From: Chionoecetes opilio
Lineage: Eukaryota > Arthropoda > Malacostraca > Decapoda > Majidae
Assembly: GCA_016584305.1 (NCBI GenBank)
Contig: JACEEZ010023407.1
Coordinates: forward strand, 451,697 to 515,696
Length of the DNA stretch: 64,000 nt
Direction of reading: 5' to 3'
Below the pieces are notes generated by a model. The model had not been told where the DNA came from, made no database searches, and worked only from the letters and a program-made list of their open reading frames with translations. Position numbers and translations under genes: made by a program. Positions 23,354-37,573 of this stretch are shown piece after piece; the first letter of the stretch is position 1; each line of letters begins with the position of its first letter.

Positions 23354-24568
23354 GGTAAAACTTTGGAAGAAGTCCTTCACACCTATCTTTTTTTTCTTCC
23401 CCCTATAGCCAACAAGCCTGGGGAACTGGCGGGAATACGGGGTTTTTGGGTGGGGGAAGCAAATATAAGTGATTTATGGCTCCCCAAAAAAATCATCAAA
23501 GTCACTATATGTAAAAATCTAACCTACCCTAACCTTAACCACAAAGTATACCTAACCTAACCTAACCTAACCTTAACCACAAAGTATACCTAACCTAACC
23601 TTAACCACAAAGTATACCTAACCTAACCTAACCTTAACCACAAAGTATACCTAACCAACCTAACCTTAACCACAAAGTATACCCTAAACCTAAACCTAAC
23701 CTTAACCACAAAGTATACCTAACCTCAACCTTAACCAACAAAGTATACCTAACCTAACCTAACCTTAACCACAAAGTATACCTAACCTAACCTTAACCAC
23801 AAAGTATACCTAACCTAACCTTAACCACAAAGTATACCTAACCTAACCTAACCTTAACCACAAAGTATACCTAACCTAACTAGCCTAACCTTAACCACAA
23901 AGTATACCTAACCTAACTAGCCTAACCTTAACCACAAAGTATACCTAACCTAACCTAACCTTAACCACAAAGTATACCTAACCTAACCTTAACCACAAAG
24001 TATACCTAACCTAACCTTAACCACAAAGTATACCTAACCTAACCTAATCTAACCTTAACCACAAAGTATACCTAACCTAACCTTAACCACAAAGTATACC
24101 TAACCTAACCTTAACCACAAAGTACACCTAACCTAACCTAACCTTAACCACAAAGTATACCTAACCTAACCTAACCTTAACCACAAAGTATACCTAATCT
24201 AACCTAACCTAACCTTAACCACAAAGTATACCTAACCTAACGTAACCTTAACCACAAAGTATACCTAACCTAACCTTAACCACAAAGTATACCTAACCTA
24301 ACCTTAACCACAAAGTATACCTAGCCTAACCTAACCTTAACCACAAAGTATACCTAACCTAACCTAACCTTAACCACAAAGTATACCTAACCTAACCTAA
24401 CTGGACTTAGAATTTTTTGAGGCACCTCATATTTCATAGCGGTCGTGTGGGTTAACCAAGGCTGAGCGCACGCTGGAACCTATACAGATGTGAAGTATAA
24501 TAAGCATACAATACAGTGCGGTAGTTCATTTCAGTCAAAGCCGGAAGGATGAGTTCCAAAGTATTTCC
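23354..24568. mobile_element. Nested non-autonomous transposon carrying a telomere-like satellite
   Basis: Imperfect terminal inverted repeats: GGTAAAACTTTGGAAGAAG at 23354 against the complement of AGTTCCAAAGTATTTCC ending 24568. An 8-bp direct repeat CAGGCGTG flanks it (23346-23353, 24569-24576). Outer parts are unique sequence; the centre is about 880 bp of satellite. An 8-bp duplication would suit hAT. Caution: CAGGCGTG also recurs in the surrounding minisatellite, so the duplication is suggestive, not proof. Confidence 0.65.
23530..24405. repeat. CCTAACCTTAACCACAAAGTATA satellite, about 27 units
   Basis: A fixed block CTTAACCACAAAGTATA is separated by one to four CCTAA pentamers, so unit lengths step by 5 bp (about 23, 28, 33). 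TAACC is the arthropod telomere pentamer read on the C-rich strand, but the fixed block shows this is an interstitial satellite. The same unit occurs singly, reversed, at 42593-42621. Confidence 0.9.
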
Positions 24569-24890
24569 CAGGCGTGTGTGTGGGAAGGGTGTCGGTGTGC
24601 AGGCGTGTGTGTAGGAAGGAAGCGTGTGTGGCAGCGTGTGTGGGGGAAGGAGGCGTGTGTGCAGGCGTGTGTGGGAAGGGTGTCGGTGTGCAGGCGTGAG
24701 TGTGGGAAGGGTGTCGGTGTGAAGGCGTGTGTGTGGGACGGAGGCGAGTGTGCAGGCGTGAGTGTGGGAAGGGTGTCGGTATGCAGGCGTGTGTGTGGGA
24801 AGGAGGCGTGTATGCAAGCGTGTGTGTGGGAAGGAGGCGTGTGTGTGGGAAGGGTGTCGGTGTGCAGGCGTGTGTGTGGGAAGGAAGCAT
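24569..24890. repeat. GCGTGTGTGTGGGAAGGA minisatellite, right block
   Basis: Continuation of the array at 22919-23353 beyond the nested transposon. It ends at the family right end (CTGCACCCATAAAGGATACA). Confidence 0.9.
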
Positions 24891-25237
24891 GCTGCACCCA
24901 TAAAGGATACATGCATGTGGCATATAGCAAAAAAAATCTATCAGAAACACCCAAATATCTTCAAGTACTATTATATTTATCTCTGTGTTTACGTGCCTCT
25001 GATCAGCGCGGGAAGAGGAGCCTCCCTGATGCTACGTCACGGAGCCTGAGCCTGAGCGTCTGCAAATCTTGAGTGCGTTTTGAGAACTCGGGGATTTTGC
25101 AGATTTTGATTGCGGATTATTTAAAAACGGCTGACTGGATACAAAAAGTGACGACGTATTGTTGATATACTCGTCAATGGCTATGATTTGATTGCATTAA
25201 ATCAGGAATGATGAAATGGTCTGACCGATTACTTTAA

Positions 25238-26400
25238 GTCTAAGGCAAATGTAAAAAGTAACGAAAAAAAAATTATGCATGTCGGTAGGTTTCTGATAAG
25301 GATGTGTGGAGGTGAACATAATCGAAAGGAGACCCCGCGTGCGTGGAGATTCGAAGCAGAAACGTATTGCATGAGATGTATTGAACTCGCGACCAAGTTG
25401 CCTTAATCAAGCACCCATAGCGGCAATAACTTAGGTCGCTGCTCGGCCTTCATTCCCAACCATGACCTTATTTATCTTGTTTTATCTTCTTAATCTTTTT
25501 GACACATTATTTCACTTTCATTTTTTTTATTAATCGACATGTTCTCACAGAGGTATTTCGAAGTTTGATTAAGGGTATAACAAAAGTGTTTTTAAACCGT
25601 GCGGTGTTTATTTAGTCCAAAAGTTGATGTCTAATGCTTGGTTACGTGCAGGAAATCATTGGTCTGTTTTACAAAACGAAATGGCTCAGTGGTAATCATG
25701 TGGGATCGCGTTGCAGCCTCCCCGCGTTCGAACCCGACTCACTGTTTGAGCTCATTTTGGGTTGGTGGTGGTGGTGTTTATCGTGAATAACCTCGCTGTT
25801 GGTAGCCTATACTGTACTACATACATTCGAATGGCTTAGGTAGATTCAAGTATCTTATATCAACTCCAAAGTAAGTCCATTTGTTCCTTTCTTCCCAGAC
25901 TCACCCTTATTTCTACCGACCTTTATTTATGTATTTGAAAGTTCATACTATATCATTTATCTTTACCAAGCTCCCGGAAAACCTCTCGCCTCTACATACT
26001 TTCTTTCCTAGTTTCTTTTTTCTCTACTCTTTCTCTTCTCTCATCTTCGCTCCCTTAATTGTTTGAGGTTTCGAGGTTTGATTTCGAGACACTACAGAAC
26101 ATCATTTTGAGGCAGGCAGTCAGTGTGCGGCTTGCGGCGGCGGCGACAGGTTGCATGTAAGTGTGCTTGTGTGTTTAGTTATCTGGTATGAGTCAATAGG
26201 GAGCTTTAAAAGGAGGGTAGATAGCTTCATAGATGGGGATGAAAGGTGGAGGTAGGTAGTGTTAAGTAACAGGAACTGCCACGTGTAGGTCTCGCGGCCT
26301 CTGTAGCTTCCTTATGTTCCTATGTATCGTCTGGTTGTCTTATCATTCATGCCATTCCCGTCCTTATCCCTTATCTTACCTCACTTATCACGCCTTCGTA
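25238..26400. other. Intergenic DNA with one SINE-like unit
   Basis: Apart from the tRNA-like unit listed separately I see no gene. A weak tRNA-like box on the minus strand at about 25340-25420 (GAGTTCAATAC) may be a decayed SINE. Confidence 0.4.
25676..25760 (+). mobile_element. tRNA-derived SINE head
   Basis: A box TGGCTCAGTGGTAAT (25682) and B box GCGTTCGAACCC (25724) at tRNA-like spacing, followed by non-tRNA sequence with a GGTGGTGGTGGTG run. No acceptor stem was found, so it is read as a SINE rather than a tRNA gene; ends not defined. Confidence 0.5.
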
Positions 26401-26433
26401 TCAATCTCACCTCTATAATCGTTACGCATCCTN

Positions 26434-27237
26434 TCATATAAAAGGGACCCATATCAGGAAAGACCGCAGTCCTCGCATTTTTACCGTATCTTTCCCTTAC
26501 TACCCTACTAACCTAACCATTACCGTCGGCAAGAGTTCCCGGTTTGTGTCGGGACGATAATTTCGGTAGAAAAGAGTACCAGAGGTACCGATCTCATTAT
26601 CCCTGAATGATACGATTAGGTCACTCAGAATGTCTGCCTCTTAACGCCCTTGAAGTATATGATTATATGGTCAACCATGATGTCTGCCCCTTATTGTCCC
26701 TGAATTGTTAGGTTAATCAGGATGGCTGGCCCATTATTGCACCTGAATGATTTATTAAAAGTCAATCAGGATGTCTGCGCCTTAGTGTCACCAAATTCTG
26801 TATTTCTGGTCAATCAGGGACCCTTCCTCATCGCTTAATTTATACAGGGCACATAGATTTGTTGTGTCAAGCCAGAGATCAGCTGAGTAATGTTTGTAAA
26901 CACTATTTATCTCGTGGAAGCCTAGTGATTTGCTGATAGATCTGAATAGATAATATAAATCACTGCTGTGATTCGCTATTATCGAGGATGACGTCATTGT
27001 ATTCGCCCGCCAATCAACTGTCTCTGTTGAGATACTCCGAGATACTCCTCCTTACGCCCGGCGTAAGGTCATCTTCGGCGGATTATTCAAACAGCCTCGG
27101 CGCAGGGGAGGGGGGGGGGGGCGAGGGTTGCGCCGGAGTAGCATTTACGCCATACTTACGCCACTTGACTTACGCTTTGTTGCTGGATCTGGCCCCTGGA
27201 GCACGAGGACGAGGACCAAACGCTGGGGCTCATCCTA
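26434..27237. repeat. Dispersed repeat B, copy 1
   Basis: About 0.8 kb matching 42060-42402 plus 43190-43570. It includes a diverged tandem array with a period near 50 bp (core GGTCAATCAGGATGTCTGCCCC) at 26590-26820, then a region ending TTGCTGGATCTGGCCCC. Copy 2 is interrupted by a foldback and a SINE at the point matching 26816. An ambiguous base stands at 26433. Non-coding. Confidence 0.75.
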
Positions 27238-27929
27238 GGCCCGGTGTCGTGTGGGCAAGTGTCTGTTTATGAGGGAATGTCTGTTTACTAACAAAGGCAA
27301 AGAAAACGGGAGTTGAGGGGAATAACTATTATTTTTGACAGGATTTTCTTGAAAATAACCTCATTGTGATTCCCATAAAAAGTTACTATAATTAAAGTAA
27401 ACTTAAACCTAACCTAACTTAACCTAACCTAACTTAACGTTTTTCTAACCTTACCTAACCTAGCGGTCTGCCGAAAAGGGAGAGCGCGGGGAGAATATGC
27501 CGCCTGGACATGCCTTTGTTGATCAAGTCAAAATTAGTAATTACTCCCCTCAACTCCCGTTTTCCTTGCCTTTTGTTAGTAAACAGACATTCCCTCATAA
27601 ACAGACACTTGCCCACACGACACCGGTTCACACTTCACGTTTTTGCTGGACGTAGTCTACGTGCGTCTTGTCATCAGTGACACACAGTACGTCACAGTGA
27701 GGTCACTCCCTGCCTGTGTAGGGTGAACCAGAGCTCACGCGACCACGTTGCTGGAGCAGTGATGACGTCACTGACCTTGAGAGACTGCATCCCAGCTCAC
27801 ATTATTCGGAGCTCCCAATTCTTTCTACGTAGTCTACGTGCGTCTTGTTATCGCGACGTCACGGTGACGTCACGATAACAAGACGCACGTAGACTACGTC
27901 CAGCAAAAACGTGAAGTGTGAACCGGGCC
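27238..27929. mobile_element. MITE 2 (outer), inverted ends GGCCCGGTTCACACTTC
   Basis: Left end GGCCCGG (27238-27244) is split from its continuation TTCACACTTCACGTTTTTGC (27627) by MITE 1. The right end is the complement, finishing CCGGGCC at 27929. Once MITE 1 and one CCGG copy are removed the arms are about 55 bp and the element about 310 bp. It carries palindromic GACGTAGTCTACGTGCGTC blocks. No coding. Confidence 0.8.
27245..27622. mobile_element. MITE 1 (inner), CCGG duplication
   Basis: Inverted arms of about 90 bp start TGTCGTGTGGGCAAGTGTCT, with the complement ending at 27622. The 4-bp CCGG flanks it (27241-27244, 27623-27626) and removal rebuilds the MITE 2 end exactly. The centre (27400-27470) has CCTAACCTAACTTAACC pentamer runs. 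No coding. Confidence 0.8.
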
Positions 27930-28380
27930 TTACTCTGCCTTCTACACGAGGTGACAATCCAATACTCTGAACACCTGGAGATTCATAACATAATTTCCAT
28001 TGTATTTTGGCTACCATTAGATTATTTTTTAGTGAATATAAGCAATATTTTATAGATATAATCTGTTTAATATCATTGACGACTAACTAATTTGTTATTT
28101 TGTTACTTTTCTTAATTGTATGGCTCGACAACATATGATTTTTTTTTGTAGCATAGGAAAGATCTGGACGTGAAAGGTTAAGGTACTGCTATTCTTCATC
28201 CTCTTCCTTTTTTTTTTGTCTGTGTCGCCTTCTCATTTGTTGGAATTGCTACGTATATTCACGCTACGTCACTAACTTTGTATTCCAGTTATAAGTATAA
28301 CACAAACATCATTAATTGATTTTATCCTTTCTTTTCCTATAGAACGCATGGTAATCGTGAGTGCTTGGGGGAGGGGGGGG

Positions 28381-28383
<3 letters not shown>
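27930..28383. other. Intergenic DNA, no gene recognised
   Basis: AT-rich sequence between the nested MITEs and a GA tract; no features seen. Confidence 0.4.

Positions 28384-28463
<80 letters not shown>
28384..28463. repeat. (GA)n microsatellite
   Basis: Pure GA tract of about 80 bp after a G-rich run. Confidence 0.95.
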
Positions 28464-28469
<6 letters not shown>

Positions 28470-28996
28470 CAGTTCCAAACCCCGTCGCTCTCACCACCAT
28501 CACAACTAACAAAAACAACAACAATGATAATGATAGCAAAAGCAAACAACGATAATGGTTATTACAAAACTTCAACTAGCAATACTAACTCGTCACAACT
28601 ACTCAAATAACCAGATCAAGCGATATACACACGCACACACACACACACACACTTTGTCCTTAACACATCAGAATTACCACCATTGATTTATTCTTCTTTA
28701 TTCCTTGAAGTTCTTACGATGGAAAGTGGTGGCTACATATATAAAAGCCCCGTTCAAAAACGAGCATACAATGACTGGCAGACTTTGTTCGTCACAGACA
28801 AAGTCTGCAGACACAGTGGTTAACGTTATCCACACGGCGGTGTCTGGCCAGTCAAGTTTCATCATTACCTTAGAATGGATCCCAATACTTTCCATACTCT
28901 TAACAAAATAAGACCGTACATTATCAAGCAGGACACAAATATGAGGGGTAGCATAACACCAGACGCTTGGCTTGAGGCTATATATACAGTATGTCA
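28464..28996. other. Intergenic DNA, no gene recognised
   Basis: Contains a short CA tract at about 28631-28652. An open frame on the minus strand (28698-29024) has no recognised domain and overlaps the start of a palindromic element, so it is not called. Confidence 0.4.
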
Positions 28997-28998
28997 TA

Positions 28999-29933
28999 AA
29001 CCACTGTATACCTGGACTACGCACGGAATATCGGCCTGTTGCACATGGGCCTGAACTTGCCCTGAAGTCTGAGGGCCGCTAGGATTCATATATATATAAA
29101 TATACGCATCATATAGACTGGTTTATCAGTATATATGATATACTGTAATCTTCGTAAATGTTTGTTCTGTAATATTATAAAATAAAAAACAGTAAAACAC
29201 GCTAAAGAAATGCCATTACGAGACTCTGAAGAAATATGCATGAACTTAATATTCACTTCAACTCTTCGCTATTTAAAACTTTGCGAGTCAACTTTTATCA
29301 TGAAGGGTATCAAAGCGCAATTTTATTAGCTTTCCATTGATGTATTTCGTTTTCTGATAAATGAATTACCCCCATGCATAAATTAGCGTTAAATAAATAA
29401 ATAAAATCATCAATCGAGTAATTTTCCCGATTGATGAGGTTATTTATATAGTTAACGCTAATTTATACATGGTGCTAATTCCTTTATCAGAAAACGAAAT
29501 ATCTAAGTAAATAAATAACATCATCAATCGGGAATATTTTTAACGCTAATTTATGCATGGTTCTAATTAATTTATCAGATTACAAAATATATCAATGGAA
29601 AGCTAATAAAAATGCGCTTCTATTGATACCCTTCATGATAAAATTTGACTCGCAAAGTTTTAAATGGCGTGAATTCGTCAAAGTTAAGTGAATATTAAGT
29701 TAATGCATATTTCTTCATAGTCTCGTAATGGCATTTCTTTAGCGTGTTTTACTGTTTTTTATTTGATAATATTATAGAACAAACATTTACGAAGATAACA
29801 GTATATCATATATACTGATAAACCAGTCTATATGATAGTCCATAGACCACTATATCTCTTTGTCGGGCGGGCCCGCTATGCAGCTTGTAATTTCAAAACA
29901 TTGTCGCGTGAACAGTCCAGGTATACAGTGGTC
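28999..29933. mobile_element. Long palindromic element, TA-flanked
   Basis: Ends ACCACTGTATACCTGGACT and its complement AGTCCAGGTATACAGTGGT, each next to TA (28997-28998, 29934-29935). Inverted similarity covers most of the roughly 0.93 kb, including GCGTGTTTTACTGTTTTTTA and TAACGCTAATTTATGCATGG blocks, with a small central loop near 29430. A TA duplication would suit Tc1/mariner-type MITEs. No coding. Confidence 0.75.
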
Positions 29934-29939
29934 TATGTG

Positions 29940-30272
29940 TATGTATATATGTAATTATGAATAATCGTGAGTCTGGCAGCGCCGTCGCTCCACTGGCCAC
30001 AGACAGTGTCTTGTGTATTTGCTCAAACTGCGTCTCAAAGTCTCGAACACTTTGCTGGTTTGTCTGCAGACAGAGGCGGTTAGCCCGTCACCGAACAAAT
30101 TTCTCGATTGTCTCTCCAGACACTATGCTCATGTGGAAGGCCTTTAGAGTGTGTTGTATGTAACAAGACCTCAGAAACCTGTCTCAAAATAGTGCATGTC
30201 AATGAAAAATCCTCGGGAGTGAGCGAGGATCAGGACTCACGCAAGCGGTGTTTGTGTGTGTGTGTGTGACTG

Positions 30273-30350
<78 letters not shown>

Positions 30351-30748
30351 TGTAAGTAAATCTTGATTTGGTCGTTGTGTATAGGTTGAGTTTGGCTATA
30401 GTCAATTTTCTGATAAGCTATACAACGCCCTGCCCACTAGGAGGGACAAGAAGAGTGCGTCATCTTCCTGGGCGCTTTAATGGTTCACACAAGGCAGTGG
30501 AATGAAGATATATTACAGCTCCTCATTTTATCAGCTTCAATATGGAATAATTAGGCTTTATGCTTATATAGATTGTTTAAGGTAAAGGGTTTTGACTATT
30601 GAGTTGGTTTTCAAACAAATGAATCAACAACTATTGGGTATTTTTTTCAGCATTACATCAAATTTCTATACGAGCTTCTTTTGTTGCCCCTGAAATAAGA
30701 TGTTCCAGATATCATTGTCCAGCAGCCGTAAGACATATGACCTCATCC
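29940..30748. other. Intergenic DNA with a (GT)n tract
   Basis: No gene is recognised. A GT tract occupies about 30249-30352. Confidence 0.5.
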
Positions 30749-31356
30749 TTAAAGTAATCGTCCAGACCATTTCATCATTCCTGATTTTATGTAGTTAGAG
30801 TATAGCCTTATCGAGTGTATCAAATAATTTTGTCACTTTTTGCATCCAGTCAGCCGTTTTTTAATAATCTGCAATCAAAATCTGTAAATTCCCCGAGCTT
30901 CGAAAACGCTGCTGGAACTGGCAGACGATGCGCCACGACTCGGTGACGTAACAGGAGGGAAGGCCTCCTCTCCCCCGCTGATCAGAAGCACGTAAACACA
31001 AGAGATAAAATATAGTACTTGAAATTTTTGGGTGTTTCTGATAGATTTTTTTTGCGATATGCCACATGCATGTATCCTTTATGGGTGCAGCAAGACAGCT
31101 GTTTCCCTTTTGAGAAAGGTTTGCACACGTTTCCGACTGATACGACAACGTTTTAAATGTGTCGAAAGATTATGCGGCGGACTAGGCAGATTGGAACGGG
31201 AAGTTGAAATTGCAAGGATTGTAGTGATACACTCACTAACACACACACACACACACACACACCACACCACACACACCACACACCACACTCACCCCCACAC
31301 TCACCAACTCAAATCACCCGGGTCTGTTGTGTTGCTGTGTGTCACCACCATCACTA

Positions 31357-32067
31357 TCACCAATTGTTGTGTGTAAGGGGGTTGTTGTGTTTTAAGGGGT
31401 TTTTGTGTTTAAAGGGTTTTGTGTGTAAGGGGTTGTTGTGTGTAAGGGGGTTGTTTGTGTGTAAGGGGTTGTGTGTGTAAGGGTTGTTGTGTGTAAGGGT
31501 TGTTGTGTGTAAGGGTTTTTGTGTGTAAGGGGTTTTTGTGTGTAAGGGGTTGTTTGTGTGCAAGGGGTTGTTGTGTGAAGGGTTTTTTGTGGTAAGGGGT
31601 TGTTTGTGTGTAAGGGGTTTTTTGTGTGTAAGGGGTTGTTGTGGGGTAAGGGGTTGTTGTGTGTAAGGGGTTATTGTGTGTAAGGGGGTTGTTGTGTGTA
31701 AGGGGTTGTTGTGTGTAAGGGGTTGTTGTGTGTAAGGGGTTGTTGTGTGTAAGGGGGTTGTTGTGTGTAAGGGGTTGTTGTGTGTAAGGGGGTTGTTGTG
31801 TGTAAGGGGGTTGTTGTGTGTAAGGGGTTGTTGTGTGTAAGGGGGTTGTTGTGTGTAAGGGGTTGTTGTTGCTGCTAACATCTGTTCGTCCGCCGCGTAT
31901 TCTGGTTCAAACATATAGGGTTGGGCTCCCATCACAATCTGAGGTTCGTTTTCCTCATAGTATACGCGAGCAGCGTCATTTATTTCGGTCTCAGATTGAG
32001 CATCGTACTCTAGATCTGTCACAGCGACAGATTCACTGTCTGACACCGAAGTACAATCGCTCATCAT
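31357..32067 (-). pseudogene. Acidic first exon running into a minisatellite
   Basis: Starts MMSDCTSVSDSESVAVTDLE, continues NDAARVYYEENEPQIVMGAQ and PYMFEPEYAADEQMLAATTT, then passes in frame into threonine/proline/asparagine repeats (PYTQQPLTHNNP) made by the array. Only the first 65 or so residues are family sequence. This copy has no stop where copy 1 has TAA. Whether the fusion frame is expressed is unknown. Confidence 0.55.
31370..31865. repeat. TGTGTAAGGGGTTGTTG minisatellite
   Basis: About 28 units of 16-18 bp inside TTAA element copy 3, interrupting its first exon after the AATTT codons. Confidence 0.92.
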
Positions 32068-32303
32068 AACATTTGACGACAGGTGTCAGACAGATGTTTA
32101 CACTGGAGCGTTCCTCCTCTGACGTCATCAATAACATTCGTAGCCCTGTTTGAGGGAAGATTTTTTTTTCGCGCGCTTTTTACAAAAGTCGCGTTTTACG
32201 GAAATAAGGCCTGGAAATCAATTATTTTTGGTGGATTAGGTGTTTTGAATGTACATTCAACATAATTAGGCAAAAAAAAAAAGGGTCTGGACAATTACTT
32301 TAA

Positions 32304-32790
32304 CTCCGATTGGTATCGCGGGTCTTTACCTGCAGAGGTTCCCGCGAGGCCACAGAAGTTTATGATGAAATGATAGAAACTCAGTCAACATGCAGTGGAA
32401 GTATTATATTCTCAACCCAGCAACACTTGGGTGGCTGGAAAGGCACTGTGAACACCAAACACATGTACAGCATAGGTTTAGAATTACTGACATACAAACA
32501 GCGTGAATAGAAAGGTATACGTAGGTACAGTACAATATTCTGTGCCTCAAAACCTTTATCAACATTTGTATATGATAATGATACACTTCGTTGCATTTCA
32601 TCCTCCTGACAATAACGAAGACTGTATGACATGTGCCATCAAATGGATGGCTCCGCCCTTCAGAGTCTGCTGAAAAGTACAAGGAAACACAAGTTTTGCA
32701 ATCAAGGAAATATCAAACCTCTCGTCAGCATTCTTGATTCATTTGTCAAAATTCTTGGTTTACCAGTGAAAATCCTTCAGAGTTCAGACC
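32304..32790. other. 3' flank of the minus-strand gene
   Basis: Unique-looking sequence directly downstream of the last exon; it may hold the 3' UTR. No clear AATAAA was found on the minus strand close to the stop. Confidence 0.35.
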
Positions 32791-36545
<3,755 letters not shown>

Positions 36546-36862
36546 CAGCTGTTGCTCTCCCGAAAAGAGCATAACACTCACAAAGACCGAACTATGGGTA
36601 TTATTGTGTAAGTTGCACCTCACACACCAAATACAACCCACCCCCTTGCTCAGGTGGGACAGTAACTTCTCGTTTGTCAGCCAAAAAAGATGAAGCTTAA
36701 TTAATCATTATGATGGTTGTGACGCACTGCAATCATGTCGGTGAAGGATTCGTTGATCATATTATTATTTTAATTTGTCACTATTGCTGTTTTTTTCCTA
36801 TTTTCGTCACTGCTGTTTTTCCTATTTTCATTATTGCTGATATTTTCACATTGTCACTATTG

Positions 36863-37148
36863 GAAGTAGTCTCCGTGGTGCACTAGCTACGAATCTGCGG
36901 GCCCTGGTTTGAATCCGGGCCAGGGCAGCCAGCGGCCAGCCCAACCAGCTGTTCATCCTTCCTTTCGGGGTTGGTCGATAAATGGGTACCTGTGTTAGGT
37001 AACTGTGGTACCCGGATGTCACACTAGCCCTGTGTCCCTGGGTATATAGCGGGTTGGCACTCACCACAGGCTCAAAGGCGAATGCGACGGAGATGAGCAC
37101 CGAGGCCACGCGCAGCATAGCGTATGTCCCCATCTCTACCTTTACCTT
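36863..37148 (+). mobile_element. tRNA-derived SINE, 286 bp, 7-bp duplication
   Basis: Head with CTCCGTGGTGCACTAGCT (A-box region) and GGTTTGAATCC (B box), then a long non-tRNA body ending CTCTACCTTTACCTT. ACTATTG flanks it on both sides (36856-36862, 37149-37155). The body spacing and tail are SINE-like rather than tRNA-like. Confidence 0.7.
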
Positions 37149-37210
37149 ACTATTGCTAATGTGTTCCTAATTATTGTCATCATTCCAATTTTTTTCCTAT
37201 TGTCATTATT

Positions 37211-37257
37211 ACCTCCGCCAACGAAGTTGGAGGGGTTATGTTTTCACCCCGATCTAT

Positions 37258-37289
<32 letters not shown>

Positions 37290-37460
37290 TAGTGTACAGG
37301 ATTTCTCGAAAAGTTACCAATAGATTTGGACCAAACTCAGTATACCAAGTTTGTTTGGTATAAGGAAGAACTGATTTAATTTTGGATGAAATCTATTGAC
37401 AACTGTTGCCATGGCAACCAATTGATGAAATATTCGGCCGGAGGAATGCGCTCATACTGA

Positions 37461-37523
<63 letters not shown>

Positions 37524-37573
37524 CACACAACTGTTGCCATAGCAACCAATTGATGAAATATTCGGGCGGAGGT
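37211..37573. repeat. ACCTCCGCC-ended dispersed repeat, copy 2
   Basis: Matches 1761-2449 but lacks the SINE there. Short inverted ends ACCTCCGCC and GGCGGAGGT, (CTGT)n near the left and (TA)n near the right, with a partly duplicated AACTGTTGCCATGGCAACC block on each side of the TA tract. Confidence 0.75.

Larger units (their letters stand above)
22635..25233 (+). mobile_element. TTAA-flanked element, copy 2, with nested arrays
   Basis: Ends AGTAATTGTCCAGACC and GGTCTGACCGATTACT lie between TTAA at 22631-22634 and 25234-25237. The left end to about 22915 and the right end from about 24890 match copies 1 and 3. In place of the middle it has a GTGTGGGAAGG minisatellite, itself split by another transposon at 23354-24568. 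The element is about 2.6 kb, of which only about 630 bp is family sequence. Confidence 0.85.
30753..32299 (-). mobile_element. TTAA-flanked element, copy 3
   Basis: Reverse orientation of copies 1 and 2. TTAA stands at 30749-30752 and 32300-32303, with ends AGTAATCGTCCAGACC and its near-complement. It keeps the right end of the family (30753-31100) and the left end plus coding exon (32299-31870). The middle is a different minisatellite and a CA-rich stretch (31235-31310). Confidence 0.85.

Noticed and set aside
22814..23560. Cys/Val/Gly- and Thr/His-rich ORFs up to 188 codons
   Set aside because: Products of the GTGTGGGAAGG minisatellite in several frames; also at 24452-25072.
23530..24405. 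Chromosome end (telomere)
   Set aside because: Pentamers are interrupted by a constant non-telomeric block and the array is internal to a transposon; both flanks continue as ordinary DNA.
22919..24890. CRISPR array
   Set aside because: Variable repeats with no unique spacers, in an animal genome.
28698..29024. 108-codon minus-strand ORF
   Set aside because: No motif, and it extends into the TA-flanked palindrome.
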